Shown: positions 24,342 to 35,645, numbered from the stretch's first letter. The stretch is 64,000 nucleotides of DNA from Ophiocordyceps camponoti-saundersi (nom. inval.) (GCA_003339415.1 PDHQ01000092.1:58976-122975), one strand, 5' to 3'. Notes: generated from the letters alone by a model not told the origin. Made by a program: numbers and translations.

Positions 24342-27203
24342 TCAATCCAGAGGTTGCTGTTTGAAGAAGGATTTGCCGTGAAGCCACTTCTGATAAGCTT
24401 TATACCTTTTTTTGGAGCCGTCTTCCTCGGTTACGGTCAAGGGATTCTCGCCCACCCGCGACAATTCTCCATAGACTTCTTCCGTGGCTGCTACTACAAG
24501 TCCCTCATTGACCCAGCTGACATAGCCGTAGTTCCCGTCATTGCCGAATTCGACAGTGTCGTCATCTGATACGACGAGAGACAGATTTTGAGGATGGCGA
24601 ATGTACCGCTCGTAGTCGGCCGCCTCTTGCTCCTTGACTGATGGGTTGAGCGAATCATGCACAGCTTTCCTAAAGGTCCATTGTGCATCCTTGGCCCTTT
24701 CCAGCAGCGTCGGCCTTGGAGTTCCGCATTCGTATGGTAGAGGACCATCCGCTGATGCGTCATCGACTTCTGACGATATCCCTGACGGCCTGTCCGATGC
24801 CGGCTGAAGCCACCGTTGTAACGACATTCCCTTCGTGGCCGTTCGACCGGAAGCTGTTGAAATAGTATCATCGTCTCCGACATCTGTCCGCGGTGAGTGA
24901 AGCCGACTGCAAGGCACCAAGTCCTTTTTCCATTTCTTCTTGTCGCTCTCAAAGTCGCCATCCGTGCGTACCCGAAAAGGACTAAGGTCGTATCTCCCGT
25001 CCTGCGTAGACCTTAGGGGGATGTACTTGATGGTGGAATTCATCTTAAATGCAAACATCTTAGGGAAAGAGGACAGCGTAGATGGACGATAATACTCGAG
25101 CCAGAAGTCGTCGATGACTTCAACGGGCAGCGTTGCTGCTGGTTCACGCAGTAGAGTGAACGGAGGAATAGGCCTTGACTCGAGATGACTTCCATTGTAC
25201 CAGCGAATATAATCTGTTTGCATCGCAGCAGACCAATTCCGCGGGTCAGCATGATGAAGATAGTAATCAGTAGCGAGGTCCCACAGCATTGGCTGCCCCT
25301 GAGTGAAGATGTAGTTGCCCAGAAAAAGGTTGTACGCCTCTTGGCGCTGGCTGTCTAAGAATGAGTTGTTATAATACCGTTTGAAGCTTTCAATCATGTC
25401 GCGAGAATGGCTGGTCCATTGGTTGATCTTTCGGTATGTTTCCATAGTGTTGACGAGCTGAGAGCCGCCATATTGCACGGCGATGGTGTCGCCATGGTCG
25501 TGCCACATGTGAGTGAAAAGGTTTACGGCATCCGTGTCGTATGGCAGGGAGGTGTCAGCTAGGATGCCGAGGGCATGTAACTGATGGCCCAGCGCCCGTT
25601 TGCCAATCACGAACTGCGCGGCGTTTGTCCGATCCAAGCAGTCGATGCAATTTGTCCGGGCCACACCGTTCTGGGCCGACATGGGACTCGTGAGACCGTC
25701 CCCGTTGTGAAAGAAACCGGTTGTAGCCAGGACAGACTCAGCAATAATCTCCAAATTACCAATGACATCTCCACCGCGAACCTTGGATGCCCTGCTCATG
25801 TCCCATGCCTTGTGTATGATCTTTTTATCAGATGGTAGGAACTGGTTGAGGTAGTCGATGGCGTGGGTGTACTCCTCCAGCAGCTTGGACTCCCGCGGCT
25901 GTCTTTCCTTTGCCTTGACAAGGTTGACCACGTAGACGGGGGCCCCATAGCGCCTGAACAAGTCGTTAAAATGAAGAGCGGCGGCGGAGTAAAACGGATC
26001 GACGAGGTTCAACTCGATCGGTGGCTTTGGCGTCACTCCCGTGCTGTCCTGGGTCCAGTACAGGGGAATGCTCCCACGATGCTGCACATATGAGGTGTAT
26101 TGAGGATTACAGTAGAGCCGAGGTCCAGGAGCATGGAAAGATGTCGTGAGAGACTCGGCGACGATTTGTTCGGTCTCTACGTCGTTGGCGACGTAGCCCT
26201 TGACAGTGGGCTCGGGTAAGTAAATGGCATAGCAACCTTCTGAAGTTCTGACATAACGTACCAGATCATTTGCACCACGTTTAAGAAACCTTGCCCCAGC
26301 AAAGAAACGGGAGCGACGTGCGATGACGGTGATGTGCGCGGTGCGGCCGTATATGGACAGTGCTAACTTGAAGCGTGAGTCTCCCTGGTGAGATGCGTTG
26401 GGGGAAGAGGGCTGGGGGCCTTGGGCTTTCTTTCTTGTCGACTCACCAGCCTGGTCTATGTAGCCATGAATAATTGGTCGACACCAGTCGTAGGTGTTGG
26501 GGAGGGCTTTCACAGCGGGTTGAAGCAAATAGTCGTTCCATACGAACATGGCACTCAAGTCATCATATGGAGGTGGAAGGATGCCGTCCATAGCGGCTGT
26601 CCTCGCCCTCGTGATGTTGTGCTGCAAAGTCCGGGTCACGTCATAGGAGTAGCTATAATAAAAGGACCTGGTTAGATCCAGGTTATTAAGAATGGCAAGA
26701 AACCGTTGCTCTTGGGTGTTCCTGGTGTCCGGTTTCGATCGTCCTGGAGTAAGCGGGATTAGATCGGTACCCTCTACCTGGTATATATAGTGGCCACCGA
26801 CCATTGCAACCGTACTTTTCTTCGTGATGAGCAGCATGTAGAACGGTCCGGTGAATTTGATAAACCCCAGAATACCCCAGGTGGTGCAGCGAAGCTTGAT
26901 CCCGCCAGTCCCGCGGTTTCCATCGTCAATCGTGTCAAGAAGTTGGTTCATTTCCATTATGTTATACACGATGGTATCGTCGGTCAGATTGAGGTCGGTT
27001 CCTTCGGTAGTCCGATCAATCTTCAGAATCCTGTATCTCGTCTCGCTGACATCTACACCGACGACGTAGTAGCGGCTGGCCGTTTCATACAAGCTGAATT
27101 TGTGCATTTTGTACGGCGGTCCACCCGAGGGAATGACATCTTCGTTGGCATCCGTGGAAGGAAAGGCAGATTTTGAACTCTTTGCGCAAAAAGGAGGCTT
27201 CAT
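24342..27203 (-). CDS. FIG4: FIG4-type SAC-domain polyphosphoinositide phosphatase
   Basis: FIG4 removes the 5-phosphate of PI(3,5)P2 and, with the FAB1 kinase and VAC14, controls its level on the vacuole membrane. The continuous reading is 953 residues. The N-terminal SAC part begins at HKFSLYETASRYYVVGVD (about residue 34), with GPFYMLLITKK and GGHYIYQVEGTDLI following. The block ITVIARRSRFFAGARFLKRG sits at about 291-310, and GYVANDVETEQIV is a FIG4 hallmark. The catalytic motif RTNCIDCLDRTN is at 516-527, with Cys519 and Arg525 of CX5R intact. Two inserts absent from relatives (about 253-274 and 316-336) are best read as introns, leaving about 910 residues, a normal fungal FIG4 size. The first Met (27203) is used; Met33 is a possible alternative. 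No frameshift or stop, and ordinary codon use, in sharp contrast with the RIP-mutated flanks. It converges on the TTI2-like gene. Confidence 0.95.
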   Translation of the reverse strand: MKPPFCAKSSKSAFPSTDANEDVIPSGGPPYKMHKFSLYETASRYYVVGVDVSETRYRILKIDRTTEGTDLNLTDDTIVYNIMEMNQLLDTIDDGNRGTGGIKLRCTTWGILGFIKFTGPFYMLLITKKSTVAMVGGHYIYQVEGTDLIPLTPGRSKPDTRNTQEQRFLAILNNLDLTRSFYYSYSYDVTRTLQHNITRARTAAMDGILPPPYDDLSAMFVWNDYLLQPAVKALPNTYDWCRPIIHGYIDQAGESTRKKAQGPQPSSPNASHQGDSRFKLALSIYGRTAHITVIARRSRFFAGARFLKRGANDLVRYVRTSEGCYAIYLPEPTVKGYVANDVETEQIVAESLTTSFHAPGPRLYCNPQYTSYVQHRGSIPLYWTQDSTGVTPKPPIELNLVDPFYSAAALHFNDLFRRYGAPVYVVNLVKAKERQPRESKLLEEYTHAIDYLNQFLPSDKKIIHKAWDMSRASKVRGGDVIGNLEIIAESVLATTGFFHNGDGLTSPMSAQNGVARTNCIDCLDRTNAAQFVIGKRALGHQLHALGILADTSLPYDTDAVNLFTHMWHDHGDTIAVQYGGSQLVNTMETYRKINQWTSHSRDMIESFKRYYNNSFLDSQRQEAYNLFLGNYIFTQGQPMLWDLATDYYLHHADPRNWSAAMQTDYIRWYNGSHLESRPIPPFTLLREPAATLPVEVIDDFWLEYYRPSTLSSFPKMFAFKMNSTIKYIPLRSTQDGRYDLSPFRVRTDGDFESDKKKWKKDLVPCSRLHSPRTDVGDDDTISTASGRTATKGMSLQRWLQPASDRPSGISSEVDDASADGPLPYECGTPRPTLLERAKDAQWTFRKAVHDSLNPSVKEQEAADYERYIRHPQNLSLVVSDDDTVEFGNDGNYGYVSWVNEGLVVAATEEVYGELSRVGENPLTVTEEDGSKKRYKAYQKWLHGKSFFKQQPLD
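26199..26261 (-). other. FIG4 intron, 63 nt, in frame and stop-free
   Basis: On the minus strand GANDL is followed by GTACGT and ends GTCAAG before GGCTACGTCGCC (GYVA). Relatives read GANDL-GYVANDVETEQ without the 21 extra residues. Length is a multiple of three and no stop is present, so retention would keep the frame. Confidence 0.85.
26381..26446 (-). other. FIG4 intron, about 66 nt, in frame and stop-free
   Basis: Perfect donor GTGAGT (minus strand, starting at 26446) after the codons for DQA. The acceptor is less certain: GGGAG at 26381 keeps the frame, whereas the nearer CCAG or the later TTCAAG would not. The removed residues (ESTRKKAQGPQPSS and following) are low-complexity and lack counterparts in FIG4 proteins. 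Confidence 0.7.
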
Positions 27204-27357
27204 TTCGACGTCTTGATGTCACCATTGCAACGTATTTCGACGGATGCGTTTGCGAAAGCCCGTATAACTTTCAATCGAGCAGGATAATAGCAGGACACAC
27301 GCTATAAATATAAGCAGTCTATCAGAAAGGAAGGACCCACTCAGCATTATATAACTA
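27204..27357 (-). promoter_or_regulatory. FIG4 upstream region, squeezed against the inverted-repeat arm
   Basis: About 150 bp of normal-composition DNA lie between the FIG4 start and the right arm. It contains pyrimidine/purine stretches and TATAAATATA at 27303-27312 (reverse complement TATATTTATA), a possible TATA-like element about 100 bp upstream. Any further promoter elements would have to lie in the repeat arm itself. Confidence 0.45.
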
Positions 27358-27575
27358 TTATCGGAATCTTAGAGGGATTCTATCGGAATCGGAAGGTCAC
27401 GTAGAACAAAGAATAAGTGGAGTAATTAAGTTATATATATAATAGTATATAATTAGGTGCAGTTAGGTATATATATATATATAAACTAATAGCTCTCCTT
27501 AAACCTTTAGCTCGGAGGCCTTCCTTATATATATTAAAATAATAAGCTTTTAAGCAAAAAGCTTTATATAATTAT
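27358..27575 (-). repeat. Right arm of the inverted repeat bracketing the gene island
   Basis: Inverted partner of 22570-22780. This copy keeps more CA and TG (for example GTCACGTAGAACAAAG and TTAGGTGCAGTTAGG) than the left arm, so it is the less mutated copy. A further short match, AGTCTATCAGA at 27316-27326, is the reverse complement of TCTGATAGACT inside the left arm border, suggesting an internal rearrangement. Confidence 0.8.
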
Positions 27576-30003
27576 TTATTTATTACTTAGTTAGTTCTGC
27601 TTATATAAGCACCTTCTATACTATATATAAATACCCCTACTATTACTAGATAGTAAATATATAGATAATTTAGAACCTACTTCTATTTTTTATAATTTCT
27701 ATATATATAAAGAGCCTAACTAATACTAATTAGTAGCGTTAAGTAATATTATAAAAAATAAGGTTAGAAAAAATAGTTTAAATAAAAAAATAAAGCTTAT
27801 TAGAACTTATAATTATATTAAGAAGGAAATATAGATATAGATAATAACTTTAAACTCTTATTAATCCTTAAACTATTATTTTTAGTATTCTAAGGAGTAT
27901 TAATAATATATTTTAAAGGAGATAGTAAAAATAAGTACCTTTTAAAATATAAGCTTTATATAAAATAACTAAAAAGTATATAAAGAATAGGAAAAGTAAG
28001 CTTTTAGCTATATAATAATCTTAAAGCTATAATAATAGCTTATTAATATAGATTTATAAAAAAATAATATTAAGAAAAAAAATAGTAATATCGTAGCTTT
28101 TAAATACTTATATTATAAAATTTATTTTAAATATAAAATAAAATATTATTAATTAAGGTTTAATTTTTCTTAATATTTTTTAAAATTATTTTTAAAATTA
28201 AAATATAGTAAAATAAAATATAGTAAATAAAAACCCTAAGCGATTACTTTATAATATATTATATTATTATAAGATATATATAAGATTAAAAGATAGGTTT
28301 TATAAACTTTAGTTTATTATTTTATAAGCTATAAATTACCTTACCTTTTAGCTAATATAAGTATATAATATTATAACTTTTAAAATAAGTATTATAATAC
28401 CTTAAGTATTCTAGCTAATTATATAAAGTCTCTTACTATTTTAAGGATTATCTAATTATAAGAGTTACCCTTTTTAAGAATAAATAGAGTAAGAATAGCT
28501 ATATCCTAATAAAAGGGGGACCTAGGAACTCCTTAAATTCTAAAAACTATTAAAGTAAGGTTCCTAACCTCCTTAAAGATTACTTAAATAAGGGTGCCCT
28601 TCGCGATATATTATTTTACTAAAATACCTTACCTTATACTTTATATTAAGATTAGAGGATAATATTAATAATATTATATTATATACCTAAGCTATTATTA
28701 AGTATTAGTTATTATTATTAAAGAAACTTATAAGGATAGATATAGCGGTAAATATATTATTATTAATAAGATATTTAATAATAAGATATTTTATAACTTA
28801 TTATTTTAAAGTTTTAGATAAGGTAATATAATATTTTAAAAATAACTTATTTTTAAGCTACGAGAAAATAATTATATTAATTATATAAAGCTTATATAAA
28901 GCTAATATAAGCTATTATAATAATATAACGCGGCTAGTAATAATTATAATATAAGCTATTAATAATATAAATAATAAGCTTTTATTATTTTTAATTAAGG
29001 TTTATATAATATTATTATTAGTAATATATTAAAACTAAGTTAAAGATAAGAATATAATATTAAGGTTTATTAAAATATAAAATTAAAGCTAAAATTATAT
29101 TAATAAACTTTATAACTTACTTAATAATAAAATCTAACTTATACTTAATATATATTATAGTTTTTAAATATATCTAAGCTTTTTTTATATTTTATTATTA
29201 TAAATCTTTACTAAATAAATATAAATATATTATATATAATATATTAATTAAAATAATATATTAACTAATATATACTTTTAATTTAAAAGGTATTTTAATT
29301 TTAAAATAAATTATAATTATTATTATACTAATTAAATTATAATTATTTTCTATATAATATTATTAGATAATTTAAAATTAACTTTATATAAAATATTATA
29401 AAAGCTTTTTAAAAAATTACGCTTTTATAAAAAAGTATTTAGTTTTAAATATAAGGGTAATCTTCCTCTCTATACCGCGATAATAAATATATACTAAGAT
29501 ATATTAAAGGTAAATAAGCAGAATTATAATCCTCACTTAAGATATACCTTACTTATATATTATTATATTAGTTTATTATAGGAAATATTATTAAGAAAAT
29601 AGCTTATTATTTTAATTATAAATATTTAAATATTAAGGTAAAAAGCTTATATAAGGCTAATATTAAACTTATATAGAAATAAACTTAGTTTAGTATTTAA
29701 AAGAAGAAATATTTTATTTATAATAAAAAAAGATATTAGTAAATATATTATATAAAATCAGAATAAAAGTAGTTAGGGAATAGTTTAAATATACTTAGAA
29801 ATTTAAAAGCTTTCTAAAAAAAATTTTCTATTTCTTTAGCTAACTTTAAAAGTAAAGAAGAAAGTAATAATAAGAATATTTTAGATAAGTTAAAACTTAA
29901 GGAAAATAAAGATAAGCTAATAAGATAAGCCCTTTATTAGTTTATATTTTTTTACTTAATAATTAATAATAACCTTTTATAGGAATAAGATAGTAAAAGC
30001 TTC
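27576..30003. other. Unassigned RIP-degraded AT-rich sequence
   Basis: No gene or recognisable transposon domain on either strand; stops in all frames, CpA/TpG depletion throughout. It lies between the right arm of the island and the K2 LTR, and could be one or more very old elements. Confidence 0.5.
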
Positions 30004-30336
30004 TATTACGCGCTAGCAGCGCTAGCACTTATAAGGATTTCCCCTAAAAGATTTTTCGTAATTTCTAAAGATTTCCGATTATAGTTATATAACTTATAAA
30101 AACCTTATTACGAAACTATATAGAAAAACCTTAAGGGGAAATTACTAGAAAATATAACTATTTCCTTACCGGGATTTTACTAAGCCCTCTCTTATCTTTA
30201 TTAGTATATATCTTTATATATTTTACTAAGATTTTACTTATAAGAGTTTTTTCTCTTTTTTTTCCTTTTTTTTAGCTTAGAATCTTTATTTATAATATTA
30301 ATATTATTATTTATTTAATATATTTAAGCTATAATA
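30004..30336 (+). repeat. 5' LTR of gypsy K2
   Basis: 333 bp matching 11106-11434. It begins TATTACGCGCTAGCAGCGC, a GC-rich palindrome-like start, and ends AGCTATAATA. Confidence 0.78.
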
Positions 30337-30739
30337 CTATTTTAAGCTTAATTTTTATTAGTAAGTAATTAATAAATATATATTAAACTCTTATATCCTT
30401 ATATAAAATAAAAAAGAACTTATATATAATTAAAACTTAAACTAACTAGCTTTAAGATATATATTTAAAGCCCTTAACTAAACTTTTAGGTAATTAAGGA
30501 AACTTACCTTAAAGACGCCTAACCTTATAATAAAATAAGGTTCTAGTAAAAACTAAATTATAATTATAGCTACCTCTTTTTAAAGTATTACTAATATAAT
30601 TATATTATAAGAGTTATATATAAGAATAATATAATTATAAACGTAAATTATAAAATTTTAAAATTAGCTAACTTATAAAAATTAAAACTAAAACTTAAAT
30701 ACGGAAAAAACTTATTAAGAAATATTAATAATATTTAAG

Positions 30740-31560
30740 ATAAATAAAAAAATATCTATCTTAACTAGAAAGGCCGCTTAAGATATTTTTACGCTATTTA
30801 CTCTAGTAAGATAGCCGAACCCCTCTTATTTTAATTCTGCGAAAGTTCGCTATAAAAAGGTAAGTAAGTTTTTAGGAAAAAAGGAGGATTTTAATATTTT
30901 CCTTATAAACTTAAAAGATAAGATAAGGTCTAATAAGATAATTTTCTATAATAAGTAAGATAAAATAAGTATTTTATTCTATATCTTAAAAGGAAAAGCT
31001 TATAAATTATTAAAAACTTAGTATAATTCGGAGAAATGCTTTTTTTCTAAATTAGCTAAAATAATTTAATATATAAAGTCCGCTTATAGAAATCCGAATA
31101 AATTCGCCGAGGCTATAAACTAGCTTTATAAACTAAACTTCCCTCTAATAAATAAATAAGAGATTTAGGAATTCCTTACTAAGTTTAATTACTTTATAGC
31201 TAAAACTTAAGTTCCTTTAGCTTAGATTAAATATATACTTTAAAACTATTTACTTACTAACCTTAATATAAGCTTTCTTATAAAAGCTAAAAACTTATAT
31301 ATAATATATAAGGAATTTTATAAATATATAAAAAATATTATATTTTACTAAAAAAAGAGTTTACCTGCTAAAAAGCTATATAAAAAGCTTATTAAGGCGA
31401 TAAGATTACCTTAATAATATAAAAGAAGAAAATTATAACTATAATTATAACTTTATATTAAAAAAGCTAGCTTTTAAATAAAAATAAAAAGAAAGTTTAC
31501 TAGGAAAATAGTATTTATTTTATTTATAAAAAGAAAAGCTATATAGCTAAGGATTACCCT
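30740..31560 (+). pseudogene. gag relic of gypsy K2 with all-tyrosine zinc knuckle
   Basis: The + strand reads a capsid-like gag (KVSKFLGKKEDFNIFLINLK, then YRNPNKFAEA) with stops. At 31516-31557 it reads Y-F-I-Y-K-K-K-S-Y-I-A-K-D-Y, which has exactly the CX2CX4HX4C spacing of a retroelement zinc knuckle, but all four ligands read Tyr. Each change (TGT to TAT, CAT to TAT, TGC to TAC) is a single RIP-type transition. Confidence 0.82.
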
Positions 31561-32399
31561 AACTAATAAAAGATAAAAAGAGTTTATAAAATTTAAAAGC
31601 CCCCGCCTAATTCTAATTAATTAGATAACTTTAATTTAAAAAAAAAGTAAAACTATTATAAGGCTCCTTAATAATCTTAAAAATATTATATATAAGATAA
31701 AAAGTAAGAGAGTTATTTACTATTAATAGTTAAGTTTAAGTTAATAATATTATTTTTTATATTTTTACCTTATATAATATTAGAGTAAACGCTTATTTTT
31801 TAGTTAGCTATTATTTCGCGAAATAAGCTATAAAGCGCTTAAGCGCTAAGCTTATTCCTATCCGTCCTATCTTTCTTATTAATTTCTAAAACTATTAGGC
31901 TAGCTTAATTTATAAGTACTTAATTATTACCTTAGTAATTAATAAATAGTATTTTCCTTAAAAAATTTACTAGGTAATTAACTATACTTACGATCTTTTT
32001 ATTAGCTTATTTTAAATAGCTAAGAAAAAGTTACTACTTAATTATATAGCCCGGAAGCTAGTTTAGCTAAATAACTTACCCGCCCTTACTAAGTACTCGC
32101 CCTTAATCTTATTATCTAAAAAGCCTTTTTTTATTAGAATCCGAATCTAGCTATCTAAGCGGATACTAAACGCTAGAACTGCCTTTTTTATTAAAATAAG
32201 CGTAAGTATTAAATCCTCTAACGCTTATAAAGGAAGAAAAACTTTATATAGCTTATAAAAGAAGAAAAACTTTATATAGCTTATAAAGAAAAAGAAGCTA
32301 GCCTTAACCTTAACTAACTAGGAGACCGATAATATAAATAAAAAAGCTTTAAGAAAATAGCTTATCCGCTAAATATAATAAAACCTTTACTATATATAA

Positions 32400-33813
32400 T
32401 AGGAAAAGATAACCCCGCTAATATTTATAATTCTTTTAAAACTAAAAAATAACCTTAACCTAATTATAATTATAAGGTTAAGCTTAGCTAGCTATATATA
32501 TATAAGATAAAAAATCTTATTCCCTTAAGGAGAAGAACTTAAGTATATAGCTTATATATATAATATAATTCTTCTAGCCCTTATATATTTTAAAAAATTC
32601 TTTAGTAAGAAGGAAGCTTATATTCTTACTAATCCTTAACTTAGCTATAATATTATCTTAAAACTTAAAAAGCCCTTAAACTTAGTAAGACCTCCTTTTT
32701 ATAAGATACTTATAAAATATTTACTATTAGAGAAGGAAACTATAACTATTTGCTTAAGATTAGATTTATTAAGCTAAATATTAGTCCTTATATTACCTTT
32801 ATTCTTCTTACGCTAAAGCTATATTTAATAGCCTAATATTTTTATATTAACTACTAGTAAGTAAATAACTATTTAAAAAGTTAGATTTCGCTTACCCCTT
32901 TCTTAGAAAATATAGTATTTAGCTACTAAGAGGTAAGATAGTTTTTAAAGATTAATATTATTTAAGTACTTTACTATCTCTATTTTAACTTTAATTTTAA
33001 ATACTTTATAGCTTTTAATATAAGGTTTAATATATTCCGCTAGCTTATTCTTTTATTTAGCTTTAAAGTAAAGCTTACCTAATTTTAAACTTTTATTAAC
33101 GCTTAACTTTATAACCTCCTTAACCGCTATATAAGTATATATATTAATAATATATTAATTTACTAAGATAATAAAAAAGAGGAATAATAAAAAGAATATT
33201 TAGAGGTAATTTAGCGCTTATATTAAGTAAACTTATAAAGGGATATTTAGAAATTAAAGTTTAATATTATAAAAATCGACTATTTTAAGGTAATATTATA
33301 TATAAGCTAAAAAATAAGCGTAAACTTTAAAAAAGTATAAGTAATCTAAAATTAAAAGTTTAAGGATTTTTAAAATTATAAGGCTATTTATTTATTTATA
33401 AGATTTTATAACTTTATCTAAATCTTCTATTATTATATTAATATTACCGCTAAGCCCTTAAATTATCTCCTAAAAAAACGCTACCTTTAAGCTTAGACTA
33501 AAGTAAAAGGAAACTTTTAATAATATAAAGGAATTAGCTATATAAGCTTTAATACTCGCTTTTTTCTATCTAAAGCTCCTAACCTAATTTAAAACTAACG
33601 CTTTTAAGAATACTACTGCTAGTATATTTTAATAATAGTAAGATAACTAAATATAGAAGCTTATAAGCTTTTTCTTCAAAATAATAAACTTAGCTAAATA
33701 TATATACTTAATTTAAAACTATAAACTTCTCGCTATTATATAAAGCTTTAAGTATTTTTACCCGGAATTACTTACTTAGAAGTTCGATATAGTTATAAAT
33801 TATAAGGCTTTAG
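32400..33813 (+). pseudogene. Reverse transcriptase to RNase H relic of gypsy K2
   Basis: The box at 33140-33151 reads Y-I-N-N followed by ILIY, so both catalytic Asp are Asn. Downstream, 33300-33500 reads YKAIYLFIRFYNFI and PLNYLLKK, the connection to RNase H in gypsy pol. Numerous stops. Confidence 0.8.
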
Positions 33814-34458
33814 TGTTACGGATTATACTTATAACTACCTAATCTTACCTATATAGCCCTTAATCTAAGCTTCTAATAATAAGGAGATAAGGGGTAATTA
33901 GAAGGTAAGGGGCTTTATTTACTTTAACTAAGTAGTAAGTATTTAAAATAGGAAATTTATAAAGTATAAATAAGTAAAAACTTCCTAAATAGGAATATCT
34001 TATAAGGTAGGGGAAGGTTATAAAGAGTAGGCTTTTAAGGTGTAAATTGTTTAGATTAAAAGCTTAGAGAAGAAGGAAAGAAAAGACCCTTTAAGGGAAG
34101 GAAGCCTTCCTTTTATAGTTTTCCTTCTCTAAGAAACTATCTAATTATATAAGCTAGCTAGATGTCTATAAAATATAGTAAAAGCTTTATATTATAAATA
34201 TACTAGCTAATAAAATAGCTTTATTTTATTCTATTTACTTTTATTATATTCTTTTTATATTAAAATTAAATTCTTACTTTAAAATTAACTTCTAATTTAA
34301 AATCTACGTAATTCTTAGCGAATAAAATAGCTTTATTCTATTCTATTCTATTCTATTAGCTTTTAAGTTAATAATAAATTATAATAAATAATTTTTTATT
34401 TATAATAACTAATATTTCTTTCTATTCTTAACTATTTTTACCTATTCCTCTTATCTTA
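33814..34458 (-). repeat. 3' LTR of gypsy F, first piece (split by A')
   Basis: Begins TGTTACGGAT and matches solo LTR D (46075 on) and the reverse complement of the E LTR. It stops at TTCCTCTTATCTTA (34445-34458), where A' begins. The rest of the LTR is at 50170-50376; the two pieces add up to 852 bp, exactly the length of D. Confidence 0.88.
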
Positions 34459-35345
34459 TAATAATTATAATTTATACGCTAATACGCCTTATATAGCTTA
34501 GAACTATTTTATATATATTCTAAAAAGGGGAAAAACTAGAGAACTTAGAGTAAAACCCTCCCTTTAAGCGTTACCTTAACTTTAAGTTAGACCCTGCTTA
34601 TACTTAGCACTTTATATATTTAATAAGTTAAATATTAATTAGTAATTTAAAAGCTAATATTTCCCTTAAAATAGACTTCGTAATAGTAAAAGTATATATA
34701 AACTAAGTTTAGTATAGAGTTTATATAGCTTACTTATCCTCCTAGCTATTATTATTATTATAAACCGAATCCTTATATTTAATTAAAATAGCCTTAATAA
34801 TTTAATTTATTAAGGCCTTATTAGCGTAGCTTAAAAATATATAAAAGTTTTATTATTTTATAATAAACCTTATAATAGCTAATTTCGAAAAATAGCTAAA
34901 TTATTATAATAAAGCTACGAATAAGTGCGGAGTTAGAGTTAGAGGAGGGGGTATTATTATATTTACTTTTTAGCGTTTTTATTTTAGCTATTATTAGTTT
35001 CTAGTTAGCGCTAAAAGGGGAGAAAGGGTAATATATATAAAATTCTAATTTATAAACTTTCAAAGTTAGGTAATATATATATTTTTTACCTAGTCTTATA
35101 TTACTCTTATCTTAAGGTAAAGTTAACTTTATTTAAAATAAAACTTTTAATAAAAAAGTAATAATATAGTTTTTTCTTATAAGCTATAAAGTAAGTAAAT
35201 TTACTTTTTATATATAAAATAGTAAAATATTTATTATATTATAGCTTTATTATATAATATTTAGTAATATATTTAAGTTAATAATATTTAAAATATTATT
35301 AAAGTTAAACTTTTAATATATATAGTTTAGCGTTAAAAATCTCCA

Positions 35346-35645
35346 TGTTAAGGTCTAGCCCTTATATTATATTTAGGTTATAAACTTAAACGTTAGACTT
35401 ACGGATTAGCCTTACGATTAAATAATAAAGCTATCGCTATCCGGCCTAGAGGCTTATAGCGGAAGGATTAAATAAAACGGAACGGGAAAGATAGTTAAAC
35501 GGGAAGGTAAATAGGCTCTAAAGGAAAGAGCGGTATATATAGCTATTTAGCACGCTAAAATACGGCTTCCTTAGAAGCTCTCTATATATAATTATTATTA
35601 TATATAGCTTAGTAAATAAGTATCCCTTTAACTAATCCCTTAATA
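35346..35645 (+). repeat. 5' LTR of gypsy B
   Basis: 300 bp, begins TGTTAAGGTCTAGCCC and keeps its terminal TG, unlike the 3' copy (TATTAAAATCTAGCCC). Confidence 0.9.

Larger units (their letters stand above)
30004..33813 (+). mobile_element. Ty3/gypsy element K2, 5' part (LTR, gag, protease, RT)
   Basis: Starts with an LTR (30004-30336) matching the K1 LTR. The + strand then reads gag (about 30740-31560), a zinc-knuckle relic (31516-31557), degraded protease, and RT with the catalytic box at 33140-33151. From 33288 on it matches K1 1832-2242 and 9160-9260. It is cut at 33813 by the LTR of gypsy F, and its remaining pol and 3' LTR are not seen in the window. K1 and K2 hold complementary halves of the family. 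Confidence 0.82.

Noticed and set aside
24082..24387. Minus-strand open frame opposite the TTI2-like C-terminus and FIG4 end
   Set aside because: Shadow of the TTI2 frame on the other strand; overlaps two better-supported genes.
24494..24961. 155-codon open frame within FIG4, same strand, other frame
   Set aside because: Shifted-frame reading of FIG4 coding DNA, no recognisable motif; FIG4 reading is unbroken.
26790..27176. 128-codon plus-strand open frame
   Set aside because: Antisense shadow of the conserved FIG4 N-terminal SAC region.
11106..30336. The two K LTRs as the ends of a single 19-kb element containing the gene island
   Set aside because: Coding order does not fit: K1 LTR follows pol and is a 3' LTR, K2 LTR precedes gag and is a 5' LTR, and no matching target duplication was found.
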